64,000 nt of DNA from Hymenobacter sp. H14-R3 (GCF_030063445.1 NZ_JASITD010000009.1:118756-182755), one strand, 5' to 3'; positions 25,277 through 34,078 are shown, counted from the stretch's first letter. Notes: generated by a model from the sequence alone, not told the origin. Program-made: numbers and translations.

Positions 25277-26326
25277 TTAGTTTAGCGAAGCCACGTCAAT
25301 CACGAAGCGGTACTTCACGTCGCCTTTCAGCATACGCTCGTATGCCTCATTAATGTGCTGAATATCAATCATTTCAATATCCGACATAATATTGTGTTCG
25401 GCGCAGAAATCCAGCATTTCCTGCGTTTCGGCGATGCCGCCGATGAGCGAGCCGGCCACGCGGCGGCGCTTGGCAATGAGGTTGAAGGCGTGCAGCTGCG
25501 GGGCTTCGGTGGGCACGCCCAGCAAAATCATCGTGCCGTCGAGGCGCAACAGGTTCACGTACGAGCCAAGGTCAATCTGGGCCGAGATGGTGTTGATGAT
25601 AAAGTCGAAGTAGTTATTTACCGACTTAAACTGGTCCTTGTCCTTGGTTACCACAAACTTGTGGGCACCCAGGGCTTTGGCATCGGCCTCTTTTTCGGGC
25701 GAAGTGCTGAGCACCGTTACTTCGGCCCCGAGGGCTACGGCAAACTTCACGGCCATGTGGCCGAGGCCGCCCAGGCCCATTACGGCCACGCGGTGGCCGG
25801 CACCCACTTTCCACTGGCGCAGGGGCGAGTAGGTGGTGATGCCTGCGCACAGCAGCGGGGCCACGCGGGCCAGGTCGAGCTTCTCGCTCACCCGCAGGGT
25901 GTACTTCTCATCAACCACGATGCTTTGCGAGTAGCCGCCGTAGGTAGGCTGGCCGGTGGCAATTTCGCGGCCGTTGTAGGTGCCCACCATGCCGGTGGTT
26001 TCGCAGTACTGCTCCAGGCCTTCTTTGCACGATGAGCACTCGCGGCACGAGTCCACCATGCAGCCCACGCCGGCGAGGTCGCCCACTTTGAAGTTCTTTA
26101 CGTGGTCGCCCACGGCCGACACGCGGCCCACGATTTCGTGGCCGGGTACCATCGGGAAAATCGAGCCGCCCCACTCATCGCGGATTTGGTGCAGGTCGGA
26201 GTGGCACACGCCGCAGAACAGGATATCAATTTGCACATCGTGGGCACCGGGGGCGCGGCGCTCCAGCTGGAAAGGCTCAAGGGGAATGCTGGCGGCAGGA
26301 GCCGCGTAAGCTTTGGTAGTCGACAT
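25277..26326 (-). CDS. Zinc-dependent NADP(H) alcohol/aldehyde dehydrogenase, YahK-like
   Basis: 349 residues from the ATG at 26326. The catalytic zinc residues are in FCGVCHSDLH and PGHEIVG. The four structural-zinc cysteines are in CMVDSCRECSSCKEGLEQYC, and the later catalytic Cys is in LLCAGITTYSPL. The nucleotide-binding loop is GLGGLGHMAVKFAVALGAEVTVL, with Ser/Thr after the strand (LSTSPEK) favouring NADP(H). Sequence and length match the E. coli YahK/cinnamyl-alcohol dehydrogenase group of broad aldehyde reductases, which reduce aldehydes to alcohols in the cytoplasm. It is expressed alone: terminators bracket it. The physiological substrate is not evident. Confidence 0.88.
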   Translation of the reverse strand: MSTTKAYAAPAASIPLEPFQLERRAPGAHDVQIDILFCGVCHSDLHQIRDEWGGSIFPMVPGHEIVGRVSAVGDHVKNFKVGDLAGVGCMVDSCRECSSCKEGLEQYCETTGMVGTYNGREIATGQPTYGGYSQSIVVDEKYTLRVSEKLDLARVAPLLCAGITTYSPLRQWKVGAGHRVAVMGLGGLGHMAVKFAVALGAEVTVLSTSPEKEADAKALGAHKFVVTKDKDQFKSVNNYFDFIINTISAQIDLGSYVNLLRLDGTMILLGVPTEAPQLHAFNLIAKRRRVAGSLIGGIAETQEMLDFCAEHNIMSDIEMIDIQHINEAYERMLKGDVKYRFVIDVASLN

Positions 26327-26363
26327 TAATCGCTTGGTTTAGAGATAGCTAATAATTCCTTAC

Positions 26364-26405
26364 AAAAACGCCGCAGGAGCCCGAAGGGGCCACGGCGGCG
26401 CTTTT
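26364..26405 (-). terminator. Rho-independent terminator after the DUF1990 gene
   Basis: AAAAACGCCGC and GCGGCGCTTTT pair around an inner GCCC-GAAG-GGGC hairpin. On the minus strand it follows the DUF1990 stop by 16 bases and ends in a T-run. Confidence 0.75.
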
Positions 26406-26420
26406 GCGTAGAGTAGGGGC

Positions 26421-27113
26421 TTAACCCGGCACCCCGGCCTTTGTTTGGGGCCGGGCCAATGCCGCCGCTACCAGCCCGCGCATCCGCACCAGCGACTGCC
26501 GGGCAAACCGCCGCTGCAACGTGCGCCCGAACAGCTTGAATCCCAGCCAGTAAAAGGGGTTGCCGATGTGCCCCTTCCGCGACACGGCGTGAACACGGAA
26601 CTGCACCGCGCCGGTCATCAGGTTTTTGTGAATCGAAAAGTTAATCTGGCCTTTCTCGAAGTGGCCTTCCAGCGTGCGGTAGCCGTAGCCCCACACCCGC
26701 TCGGGGCCGTCGGGGCCGGGCTGCGCGGCTTCGTCAACCACATCGACTATCCGCACCCCAAAGTAGAAGTTGAATACCAGGAAGTGCGCCCGCAGCACCA
26801 TAATGCGCTCATCCAACGGCTGTTGCGGGTCGAAGTAGCCGGTAATCAGGTTGGGTGGCGGGAAGGCGTAGCGGCGCAGCACATCCTGGGCGGCGGCAAA
26901 CGAGCCGGCGGCGGCGGGTGGGCCGGGGTCCTCGGCGGGCAGGTCGGTGGCGTAGTCGTCGAGCCGCCAGCCGGTGGCCGGGGTGTACGCCTGCTGGGCC
27001 TCGTAGTTGTAGTTGACCTTGGCGTGGGCGTAGGTGGCGAGCAGGTCGCGGTATTTTTCCCAGGCGGCCGGGGCGGCGGGCGGCGCGCCGGGCTGGGCAG
27101 TGAGGCTACTCAT
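26421..27113 (-). CDS. DUF1990 family protein
   Basis: 230 residues from the ATG at 27113 (MSSLTAQPGAPPAAPAAWEKY). This start overlaps the end of the preceding gene by 8 bases and fits translational coupling. The block FFYF-like FLVFNFYFGVRIVDVVDEAAQ, then VWGYGYRTLEGHFEKGQINF, AVQFRVHAVSRKGHIGN and QSLVRMRGLV is the DUF1990 signature (its gyGTLxgHxexGe core). The domain is of unknown function and is thought to adopt a START/SRPBCC-like lipid- or ligand-binding fold. It is cytoplasmic. A ligand shared with the upstream partner is plausible because both are predicted binding folds made together. Confidence 0.8.
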   Translation of the reverse strand: MSSLTAQPGAPPAAPAAWEKYRDLLATYAHAKVNYNYEAQQAYTPATGWRLDDYATDLPAEDPGPPAAAGSFAAAQDVLRRYAFPPPNLITGYFDPQQPLDERIMVLRAHFLVFNFYFGVRIVDVVDEAAQPGPDGPERVWGYGYRTLEGHFEKGQINFSIHKNLMTGAVQFRVHAVSRKGHIGNPFYWLGFKLFGRTLQRRFARQSLVRMRGLVAAALARPQTKAGVPG

Positions 27114-27684
27114 GGGTAACAGTTTGGCTGGCAGTACCATCGGGCGCGTGGCGCGTGGTTTCGACCACCACCGGGCCCAGCGCCTGGCCACCGCTGGCCT
27201 GTCCCACGCGCTCGCAAAACTCGACCCAGGTGGCCTCCTGCATCAGCTTGCCACCGCCAATGGTGTCGTAGGCGAAAGCCACCAGCCCGTCGCGCGAGCG
27301 GGCCAGCGACCGGATTTCGAAGCGCAGCGCATCGGGCCGGCTGTCGAGCGCGTGGGCTTCGAAGCAGATGGTACCGGCCTCGGGGTGGCCCGCCAGCGTC
27401 ACCAGCTCGAAGCTGCTGGCGCTCACCTGGGTCACGCGCACGCTGCCATTCCAAGGGCCCAGTATTTTGATGTGAAACTCGTCGCCCACGTGCAGCTCGC
27501 CCTCCGTGCCCTGCGTGCGCTCAAAATCAGCCAGCAAGCCGGGCGAAAAACTGGGCAGGTCGGCCTGCACCGCCGCCATCAGCTGGGCGGGCGTCAGGCG
27601 CGGGCGCTCCACATCGAGGTAGTAGCGGCGCGCCAGCTCGGGGCCAGTGCCCTTGGCAACGGGCTGCTCATCAGAAGATACCAT
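27106..27684 (-). CDS. Hypothetical protein, probable SRPBCC-like ligand-binding fold
   Basis: 192 residues from the ATG at 27684 (MVSSDEQPVAKGTGPELARRY). Segments PAQLMAAVQADLPSFSPGLL, then GDEFHIKILGPWNGSVRVTQV, FELVTLAGHPEAGTICFEA and LRFEIRSLARSRDGLVAFAYD follow the pattern of a DUF1990/SRPBCC half-barrel, though I do not recognise a specific named family. It overlaps the DUF1990 gene (ATGAGTAG junction), so the two are translated from one message. There is no signal peptide. It could be a diverged paralogue of its partner; a structure comparison would settle this. Confidence 0.65.
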   Translation of the reverse strand: MVSSDEQPVAKGTGPELARRYYLDVERPRLTPAQLMAAVQADLPSFSPGLLADFERTQGTEGELHVGDEFHIKILGPWNGSVRVTQVSASSFELVTLAGHPEAGTICFEAHALDSRPDALRFEIRSLARSRDGLVAFAYDTIGGGKLMQEATWVEFCERVGQASGGQALGPVVVETTRHAPDGTASQTVTHE

Positions 27685-27890
27685 TTTGTTGGAATTATGA
27701 ATTTAGGCTTTACGCAAGAGGAAGTTGCCATTGCGTAAGCCTTGTAAGAATGGTGAAGTATGAGTTGGGCGATTTAGCACCTGGTTTCACCTACTTCGCA
27801 TTGCGTTTACGTAGCGTAGCGTAAAAAGAAACGCCTGCGCGAACCCCGCCCACTTCATTCATAACTCCTCCTTCCTCCTTATTAAAGAGC

Positions 27891-28580
27891 ATGGCCTACT
27901 ACCGCCCCCCCGGCCCGCCGCCCGACCCCGAGCTGGTACGCAGCCTCACGGCGCAGCAAAACGAGCTGCGCCAGCGCGTGCGCACCGAGCCCCTCCCCCA
28001 CGAGCCGCACCTGATTGCGGGCTGCGACTCGTCGTTTCCCACGCCCGATACCATTCTGTCGGTATTCGTGGTGCTGAAATTCCCATCGCTGGAGCTGGTG
28101 GAGAAGGTCTACAGCTACGGCCCCGTCACCATGCCCTACGTGTCGGGTTTCCTCTCCTTCCGCGAAGCGCCCAACGTCATTCAGGCCTTCGCCAAGCTCA
28201 CGCACCGGCCCGACGTGGTTATGGTAGATGGCCACGGCATTGCGCACCCGCGCCGGGTGGGCATTGGCGCGCACCTGGGCGTGCTGCTCGACCTGCCCAC
28301 CTTCGGCGTGGCCAAGCAAAAGCTCACGGGCACCTTCCAGGAGCCGGCCCCCGAAAAGGGCAGCATCACCCCGCTCACCGACGCCAAAACGGGCGAGCTG
28401 ATTGGCGAGGTTATCCGCAGCAAAGACAAGATATTGCCGCTCTTCGTGAGCCCCGGCCACCGCTGCGACCAAGCCACCGCCACCCGCCTCACCCTGGCCT
28501 GCCTGCGCGGCTACAAGCTCCCCGAGCCCACTCGCCTGGCCGATTACTGGGCCGAGCAATTCAAAAAAGAAGTGCGCTGA
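27891..28580 (+). CDS. nfi: Endonuclease V
   Basis: 229 residues from the ATG at 27891. Conserved motifs are in order: IAGCDSSF (first catalytic Asp), VTMPYVSGFLSFREAP (the Pro-Tyr wedge that probes the lesion and the catalytic region), VMVDGHGIAHPRRVGIGAHLG (second Asp), then PTFGVAKQKLTG, GEVIRS and FVSPGHRCDQATA. Endonuclease V cuts the second phosphodiester bond 3' of deoxyinosine, and in some species inosine in RNA. The family usually has 210-230 residues, so it is complete. It is monocistronic. The upstream 200 bases hold no gene but include a short fragment (GTAGCGTAGCGTAAAAAG) resembling the family C repeat. Confidence 0.93.
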   Translation: MAYYRPPGPPPDPELVRSLTAQQNELRQRVRTEPLPHEPHLIAGCDSSFPTPDTILSVFVVLKFPSLELVEKVYSYGPVTMPYVSGFLSFREAPNVIQAFAKLTHRPDVVMVDGHGIAHPRRVGIGAHLGVLLDLPTFGVAKQKLTGTFQEPAPEKGSITPLTDAKTGELIGEVIRSKDKILPLFVSPGHRCDQATATRLTLACLRGYKLPEPTRLADYWAEQFKKEVR

Positions 28581-28692
28581 GCTGGGGGCAGGCGGCCCGG
28601 CGGCCGGCTTCATCTGTATATCCCAAAATCTGGCCTTAGCTTTACTGAGGGCTGCTTTCGTCTGGTGCGGCCTTTACTAGTACAGCATTAAG

Positions 28693-28852
28693 TAGGACTT
28701 CCGCAAAACGTCTGTCTTTGCGAGCGCAACATGCTGCGCATTAAAGCAGAGATGGAGCGCGGCAATCGCACCGAAACGATAGCCGCACGACAACGTTCTG
28801 GTGCGACTGCTTCGCGCTGCTCGCAAAGACAGACGTTTTTGCGGAAGTCCTA
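28693..28852. repeat. 160-bp palindromic element with about 33-bp terminal inverted repeats
   Basis: TAGGACTTCCGCAAAACGTC... (from 28693) is mirrored by ...GACGTTTTTGCGGAAGTCCTA (to 28852), continuing through TGTCTTTGCGAGC. The interior carries the family A string GGAGCGCGGCAATCG. It looks like a miniature non-coding element. The T9SS protease start codon is only 17 bases after it. Confidence 0.85.
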
Positions 28853-28868
28853 AATCAAGGGAGTTTTT

Positions 28869-31800
28869 ATGTGGAATCACGGCGTAGTGCTGGTTGGAGT
28901 TTGGTTGGCAATGGCGCTGCTGGGAGCCCGGCCCGTCGCCGCGCAAAAGCTGCTTCCCAGCCCCGGCCCGCGCACCTGCGCCACCCAGGCCGCCGATGAC
29001 TGGCAGCAGGCGGCCCTGCGGCGCAAGCGGCCGGGCTACAGCTCGGCCAAGCTGGCGGGCGGCGCGGCCCCGCTGGCGCTGCGCACCGCGGCCGTTACCT
29101 ACACGCTGCCGGTGGTGGTGCACATCATCTCCGACGGCGAGGCCGTGGGCGCGGGCACCAACATCAGCCAGGCCCAGGTGCAGTCGCAGCTCGATGTGCT
29201 CAACGAAGACTACCGCAACCTGAACGCCGATGGCGCGCTGGTGCCCAGCCCCTTCCAGCCGCTGCGGGCCGATGCCCAGTTTCAGTTTGCCCTGGCCCAG
29301 CGCGACCCCCGCGGGGCCACCATGCCCGAGCCGGGCATCGACCGCGTGAGCCGCACGGCCAAGGGCTTCGACGCCCCGCCCTATTCCATGGCCTACATCG
29401 ACGGCACCATCAAGCCGGGCACCGACTGGGACCCCAGCCAGTACGTCAATATCTGGGTGCTGGACCTGGGCGGGCGGCTGCTGGGCTACGCCCAATTTCC
29501 GGACAATACCGCCAACCTGAGCGGCCTGAGCCCCCTCGGCGGCACCGCCGAAACCGACGGCGTGGTGATTCTGTACTCGGCCTTCGGGCGCGTGGGCACG
29601 CTCAGCGCTTCCTATAATAAGGGCCGCACGCTCACCCACGAGTTGGGCCACTGGCTGGGCCTGCGCCACATTTGGGGCGATGATAATTGCGGTGACGACT
29701 ACTGCCTCGACACGCCCACCCAGCAAACCGGCAACACCGGCTGCCCCAACTTTCCGCACGTTACGTGCTCCAACGGGCCCACCGGCGACATGTTCATGAA
29801 CTACATGGACTACGTGAACGATGCCTGCATGCAGCTGTTTTCGGCCGACCAAAAGGCCCGGATGCAGGCCGTGATGGCCGTGGGTACCGCGCGCCGCGCC
29901 AGCCTGACCGCTTCGCCGGCCCTGTGCACCAGCGTATTGAGGGCCATCGCCACCAACAGCGGGGCCGCCTGCCCCGGCAGCACCACGCGCCTGCTGGCTA
30001 CCGGCCCGGCCGGGGCCACCTACCTCTGGAACGGCCCCAACGGCTACACCAGCACCCAGCAAAACCCCGTCCTCCCGGACCTCACGGCCGCCAGCGCCGG
30101 CATCTACACCGTTACCGTATCTAACACCAGCGGGGCCTGCCCCGGCACGGCCCGCACCACTGTGGCAGTGAGCCCCGCGCCGCCCAAGCCCGTGCTGGCC
30201 CCGCGCCCAGCGGCCGTATGCGTTGGGGGGCAGGTTACGCTTTCAACCACCAACCTCACGGTGGCGGGCGCGCTGCCCAGTGAAGATTTCAACGGCACTG
30301 CGCCCGGCTGGTCATTGGCCAGCACCGGCCTGGCCAGCACGGCCTGGCAGCTGCGCCCCGCGCCGTTTACCTACGCCAGCCAGTACGTGGCGCTGACCAG
30401 CTACTCGCTGGATGGCAGCCGCTTCGCGCTGGCCAACTCCGATGTTGGCGGGGTGGGCTCCAGCACCAATACCACGCTCACTTCGCCGGTATTTAGCACC
30501 ACTGGCTACAGCTCGCTGCAGGTGGTTTTCCAGCACTACTACCGCAACGACCCCGGCGACCAGGCCACGGTGGAGGTTTCGACCAACGGCGGCACCAGCT
30601 GGGCCACTGTCGCCACCTATTTCGCCGACCAGGGCACGGCCGCCGCGCCCGCCCTGGCCACCCTCGACCTGGGGGCCTACCTCAACCAGCCCCGCGTGCA
30701 GCTGCGCTGGCACTACGCCGCCAGCTGGGGCTATTTCTGGGCCCTTGATAATGTGGTAGTTACCGGTACCCCCGCCACCTATACCTACGCTTGGAGCCTG
30801 GTGAGCGGCGATGGCCTGCCGGCCGCCACCACCACGCCCACGCTTACCGTAACGCCCACGCAATCATCCGTTTACCGCCTCACCCTCGGCGCTCCCGGCC
30901 TGGCGTGCACCGCCAGCGACACCATCGGCGTGCGCGTTACCACGCCCACCTGGACTGGCGCCACCGGCAACGGCAACTGGTTTGACGCCGCCAACTGGGC
31001 CGGCTGCGTGCCCACCCGCCTCACTGATGCCCTCATTCCGGCCGGCCGCAGCACGCCCTACCCCACCATCGGCAGCGGCGTGGCCGAGGTGCGCACCCTC
31101 ACCCAGCAGGGCGGCCTCACGCTGGCCGCCGGCGAGCTGGCCCTCTACGGCGACTACCTCGGCACCGGCCCCCTCACCCAAACCGGCGGCACCGTAGCCA
31201 CCCGCGGTACTAGCCCCCAAAGCCTGCGCCCCACCACCTACCAAACCCTGCTCATCGGCGGCACCGGCCCCAAAACCATTGGCGCGGCCACTATCACGCA
31301 GGCCCTCACTATGGCCGGCCCGATACTGACAACCGGTATTAATACACTGACTATAAGCTCAATAGCCAACATCAGCGAAACCGACGCCAGCTACGTAATG
31401 GGCCGCGTGCAAACCACCCGCACCCTAGGCACCGACCCCGAGAGTTTTGGCGGGCTGGGCCTGGTGCTGGCCCCGGCCTACGCGCCGGGCGCTACCACCG
31501 TGGTGCGCACCACCGGCCAGCCCCAGGGCACGGCCGGCGCGGGCGGCATCGGGCGCTACTTCGATATTACGGCGGCTACCAGCCGGGGCTTACAGGGCAC
31601 CACGCTCACGCAGCAATACTTACCGCATGAGCTTAATGACTTAGCTGAAAGTCAGTTAACTGCCTTCCGCTCGACCGATGGCGGCGCTACCTGGAGCAAC
31701 GAGGGCGCCACCCAGCGCGAGGCCGCCGCCCGCACCGTAGCCCGCGCCTACGTCACCGACCTGCAAGGCCGCTGGACGCTGGCCAGCACCACCGCCCCGC

Positions 31801-32078
31801 TCGCCCCGGCCCCGCTCACCTACGCCATCAACGCGTTTCCGGTGCCCTTCGGCGATGATGGCCTCTCCATTCAGGTGACCACGCCCACCGCCGGGCCGCT
31901 CACCGTGCAACTCTACGACGTGCTGGGCCGCGTCATCTACAACCACTCCATAGCCATGGTGGAAGTGGGCACCAGCACCGTGCGCCTGCCCGGCTCGGGC
32001 CAGCTGCGGCCCGCCAAGTACGTACTGCTGGTGCAGCAAGCTGCCCAAACCGCCCGCCTCAACGTGGTGCGCCAGTAG
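28869..32078 (+). CDS. Secreted M43-type metalloprotease with T9SS sorting domain
   Basis: 1069 residues from the ATG at 28869, with a signal peptide ending PVAAQ. Residues about 75-350 form a pappalysin/cytophagalysin-like (M43B) catalytic domain: VVVHIISDGEAVGAG, then the zinc motif THELGHWLGLRH (HExxHxxGxxH) near residue 257, cysteine-rich NCGDDYCLDTPTQQ and the Met-turn MFMNYMDYVND. Ig/PKD-like beta modules follow, then a MAM/jellyroll-like module around 470-640 (NGGTSWATVATYF), and a region of adhesive repeats. The C-terminal 85 residues are a T9SS type A domain (YAINAFPVPFGDDGLSI to LLVQQAAQTARLNVV). It is exported by the type IX system and cleaves proteins outside the cell or on its surface. 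Confidence 0.9.
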   Translation: MWNHGVVLVGVWLAMALLGARPVAAQKLLPSPGPRTCATQAADDWQQAALRRKRPGYSSAKLAGGAAPLALRTAAVTYTLPVVVHIISDGEAVGAGTNISQAQVQSQLDVLNEDYRNLNADGALVPSPFQPLRADAQFQFALAQRDPRGATMPEPGIDRVSRTAKGFDAPPYSMAYIDGTIKPGTDWDPSQYVNIWVLDLGGRLLGYAQFPDNTANLSGLSPLGGTAETDGVVILYSAFGRVGTLSASYNKGRTLTHELGHWLGLRHIWGDDNCGDDYCLDTPTQQTGNTGCPNFPHVTCSNGPTGDMFMNYMDYVNDACMQLFSADQKARMQAVMAVGTARRASLTASPALCTSVLRAIATNSGAACPGSTTRLLATGPAGATYLWNGPNGYTSTQQNPVLPDLTAASAGIYTVTVSNTSGACPGTARTTVAVSPAPPKPVLAPRPAAVCVGGQVTLSTTNLTVAGALPSEDFNGTAPGWSLASTGLASTAWQLRPAPFTYASQYVALTSYSLDGSRFALANSDVGGVGSSTNTTLTSPVFSTTGYSSLQVVFQHYYRNDPGDQATVEVSTNGGTSWATVATYFADQGTAAAPALATLDLGAYLNQPRVQLRWHYAASWGYFWALDNVVVTGTPATYTYAWSLVSGDGLPAATTTPTLTVTPTQSSVYRLTLGAPGLACTASDTIGVRVTTPTWTGATGNGNWFDAANWAGCVPTRLTDALIPAGRSTPYPTIGSGVAEVRTLTQQGGLTLAAGELALYGDYLGTGPLTQTGGTVATRGTSPQSLRPTTYQTLLIGGTGPKTIGAATITQALTMAGPILTTGINTLTISSIANISETDASYVMGRVQTTRTLGTDPESFGGLGLVLAPAYAPGATTVVRTTGQPQGTAGAGGIGRYFDITAATSRGLQGTTLTQQYLPHELNDLAESQLTAFRSTDGGATWSNEGATQREAAARTVARAYVTDLQGRWTLASTTAPLAPAPLTYAINAFPVPFGDDGLSIQVTTPTAGPLTVQLYDVLGRVIYNHSIAMVEVGTSTVRLPGSGQLRPAKYVLLVQQAAQTARLNVVRQ

Positions 32079-32125
32079 GGGCGGGTCGCACCCGCCCGCC
32101 GTTGCACAAACCAGCCCCAAAAGTC

Positions 32126-32160
32126 AAAACCCCCGTTTCCAACCAGGAAACGGGGGTTTT
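32126..32160 (+). terminator. Rho-independent terminator, 15-bp perfect stem
   Basis: AAAACCCCCGTTTCC and GGAAACGGGGGTTTT pair perfectly around AACCA. It ends the protease transcript and, read in reverse, could also end the tRNA-Ser transcript that stops 8 bases away. Confidence 0.9.
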
Positions 32161-32167
32161 GCTTCAG

Positions 32168-32252
32168 CAGAGAAGGAGGGATTCGAACCCCCGGACCTGT
32201 AACAGTCAGCGGTTTTCAAGACCGCCGCAATCGACCACTCTGCCACTTCTCT
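32168..32252 (-). tRNA. tRNA-Ser (anticodon UGA)
   Basis: An 85-base cloverleaf on the minus strand. The acceptor arms AGAGAAG and CTTCTCT pair, the anticodon loop reads CTTGAAA with TGA, the variable arm is long (class II) as expected for serine, the T-loop is TTCGAAT, and the discriminator is G. CCA is not encoded. It reads UCA, UCG, UCU and similar serine codons. Confidence 0.93.
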
Positions 32253-32327
32253 AAAAAGTGAAATGGTAAAACGGCAATTAGATGAAGAGTGGAAGCCACT
32301 TCAGCAGATTACTATTTCACCATTTCG

Positions 32328-32414
32328 TAGAGAGGGGGGGATTCGAACCCCCGATACCGTTGCCGGTATAACGGTTTTCGAAACCGTCGCATTCGACCAC
32401 TCTGCCACCTCTCT
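32328..32414 (-). tRNA. tRNA-Ser (anticodon CGA)
   Basis: An 87-base class II cloverleaf on the minus strand. The acceptor arms AGAGAGG and CCTCTCT pair, the anticodon loop is TTCGAAA with CGA, and the long variable arm is present. CCA is not encoded. The base after the acceptor stem reads A, not the G usual for serine tRNAs. It lies 75 bases upstream of the other serine tRNA and is probably cotranscribed with it. Confidence 0.9.
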
Positions 32415-32533
32415 AAGGTCCCAAACCAGTGGTTGGGGCTGCAAAAGTAGGCAGGAATTAAGCAGAGCAGAGAACGAACGTGGAAATTTTCTCCAAAATT
32501 CTTCTATTACGCTCAGTATCAAGGCTAAATTCC

Positions 32534-33490
32534 CTACTCCTGCTTCTTGCCTAAACCCAGCCGGCCGGTCACGGCGTCGATGCTCACGTTCACCTCAAAA
32601 CCGATAATGAGCGTCATGCACACAAATTCCAGCCACACCATGAAGCCGACCAGCGCCCCAATGGAGCCGTAGAACGTGTTGTAGGAGTTGAAAATGCGCA
32701 CGTAGAGCGTGAACAGAAACGAAACCAGAAAAATGAGCAGCGTGGCCACCAGCGCCCCGTTCGAAACGAAGGGCCACTTGTCGTGCACCGGCGGCACGAA
32801 GTAGTAGATAACGCAGGTGGTGGTTAAAAACAGCCCGATGAGCGAGCCGTAGCGCAGCACCAGAATCATGAATTCGGTGGAGCTTTCGGGCACAATCTCA
32901 TAGAACACCAGCGCGTCGATGATGAAGGTGCCGAAGAAAATGCCGGCGATGGCAACAACTAGAATCAACGCCAGCATAAAAGTTAAACCCGTAGCAATCA
33001 ATCGCTTATGAAAATACCCCCGATGCTTGAACCACGGGTATTTCTTCTCAAACGCGTCGAGCAGCGCCATAATACCGTTGCTGCTCAGCACCAGCGCCGT
33101 CACAAAACCAAACGAGAGCAGCCCGCCGTGCGGAATGCGCACAATGTCCTCAATAGTGCCCGCCGTGGCCGAGTACAGCTCGTGGGGCATGATGTCGGCC
33201 AGAAATTGCAGAATATCTATGTCCAGGTTAGGTACCGGGATGTACGGGATGAGCGTAAACAGGAAAATAATGGTCGGAAACAGCGCCAGCGTGAGGTTGA
33301 AGGCCATGTAAGCGGCGCGCTTTTCCAGCGAGTCGTTGCGCAGCTCGTGCAGGATGCGCTCGCCCACCTCATAAAGCGAGATGCGGCCGCCGCGCATTCG
33401 CTGGCGCTTGCCCCAGGCCAGCAGCGTACGGTAGGCGCGGTGGCGGCGCACATCAAGCACGGCGCGGCGGCGGGCGGGAGGAGCTTGCAT
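32534..33490 (-). CDS. YihY/virulence factor BrkB family membrane protein
   Basis: 318 residues from the ATG at 33490 (MQAPPARRRAVLDVRRHRAYR). After a basic cytoplasmic tail, the YihY/BrkB core starts with LEKRAAYMAFNLTLALFPTIIFLFTLIPYIP. Five more hydrophobic helices follow (LLSFGFVTALVLSSNGIMALL, LTFMLALILVVAIAGIFFGTF, YGSLIGLFLTTTCVIYYFVP, GALVATLLIFLVSFLFTLYV and GALVGFMVWLEFVCMTLIIGF). It is an inner-membrane protein of six helices; family roles proposed include transport, but none is proven. The old link to RNase BN is wrong. The length is typical. Short TGAGTAA-type direct repeats lie in the 96-base gap to the thioesterase gene. Confidence 0.87.
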   Translation of the reverse strand: MQAPPARRRAVLDVRRHRAYRTLLAWGKRQRMRGGRISLYEVGERILHELRNDSLEKRAAYMAFNLTLALFPTIIFLFTLIPYIPVPNLDIDILQFLADIMPHELYSATAGTIEDIVRIPHGGLLSFGFVTALVLSSNGIMALLDAFEKKYPWFKHRGYFHKRLIATGLTFMLALILVVAIAGIFFGTFIIDALVFYEIVPESSTEFMILVLRYGSLIGLFLTTTCVIYYFVPPVHDKWPFVSNGALVATLLIFLVSFLFTLYVRIFNSYNTFYGSIGALVGFMVWLEFVCMTLIIGFEVNVSIDAVTGRLGLGKKQE

Positions 33491-33586
33491 TGGTAAATGA
33501 GTAATTGAGTAAGTGCGTAAAGGAGGGTCTGAACGAATGAGTTCACGGGCAAGCACTGCCTGCCCCTTACTCATTTACTCAATTGC

Positions 33587-34075
33587 TCACTTACCGAAAG
33601 CCGCCGGGGCGGGGGCGTCGTCGGGCGTGGCGCGGCCGGTGCCCAGGGGCAGGTCGGCATCGCCGTCGGCAAAGTACGGGGCCAGCTTGTCGCGCACGCC
33701 GTCGGGGATGGGCACGGGGCGGCCGGTGGCGGTGCTCACAAACACCATCAGCGTATGGCCTACCGTGAGCAATTCCTCGTCCTCGTTGCGGATTTCGTAC
33801 TCGAATTTCACCCGCGAGCCCTCAACCAGCTCGCGTAGCATCACCCTGATAGTCAGCAGGTCGTCGTAGCGGGCGGGGCGGCGGAAGCGGGTTTGCAGCT
33901 CGCCCACCGGCATGCCTACCCCCTGCCCTTCCAGGTCTTTGTAGCGAATGCCGAGCTGCCGAAACGACTCGGTGCGGGCCACCTCAAAATAGGCCGCGTA
34001 GTTGCCGTGGTACACGTAGCCCATCTGGTCGGTTTCGGCGTAGCGCACGCGGATTTGGATATCGGCTTGATACAT
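33587..34075 (-). CDS. Acyl-CoA thioesterase, 4-hydroxybenzoyl-CoA thioesterase (YbgC) family
   Basis: 162 residues from the ATG at 34075 (MYQADIQIRVRYAETDQMGYV). The hot-dog fold motif YAETDQMGYVYHGNYAAYFEVARTE contains the catalytic Asp and the family's helix start. Then PVGELQTRFRRPARYDDLL and VKFEYEIRNEDEELLTVGHTLMVFV complete the fold. It hydrolyses acyl-CoA thioesters, probably short or aromatic chains; YbgC relatives work near the Tol-Pal/cell-envelope system. The C-terminus adds a Pro/Ala-rich tail. It begins 3 bases after the 108-residue unknown gene's stop on the same strand, so they are probably one transcript. Confidence 0.88.
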   Translation of the reverse strand: MYQADIQIRVRYAETDQMGYVYHGNYAAYFEVARTESFRQLGIRYKDLEGQGVGMPVGELQTRFRRPARYDDLLTIRVMLRELVEGSRVKFEYEIRNEDEELLTVGHTLMVFVSTATGRPVPIPDGVRDKLAPYFADGDADLPLGTGRATPDDAPAPAAFGK

Positions 34076-34078
34076 AAC

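Noticed and set aside
28677..30062. Open frame of 461 codons on the minus strand inside the protease gene.
   Set aside because: It is rich in Gly, Ala, Val and His with no motif, the usual mirror of a high-G+C gene. The plus-strand protease has complete domain evidence.
33491..33586. TGAGTAA-type direct repeats between the YihY and thioesterase genes as a regulatory array.
   Set aside because: The units are short, irregular and overlap only partly. They look like chance or a decayed repeat; noted within the YihY entry only.
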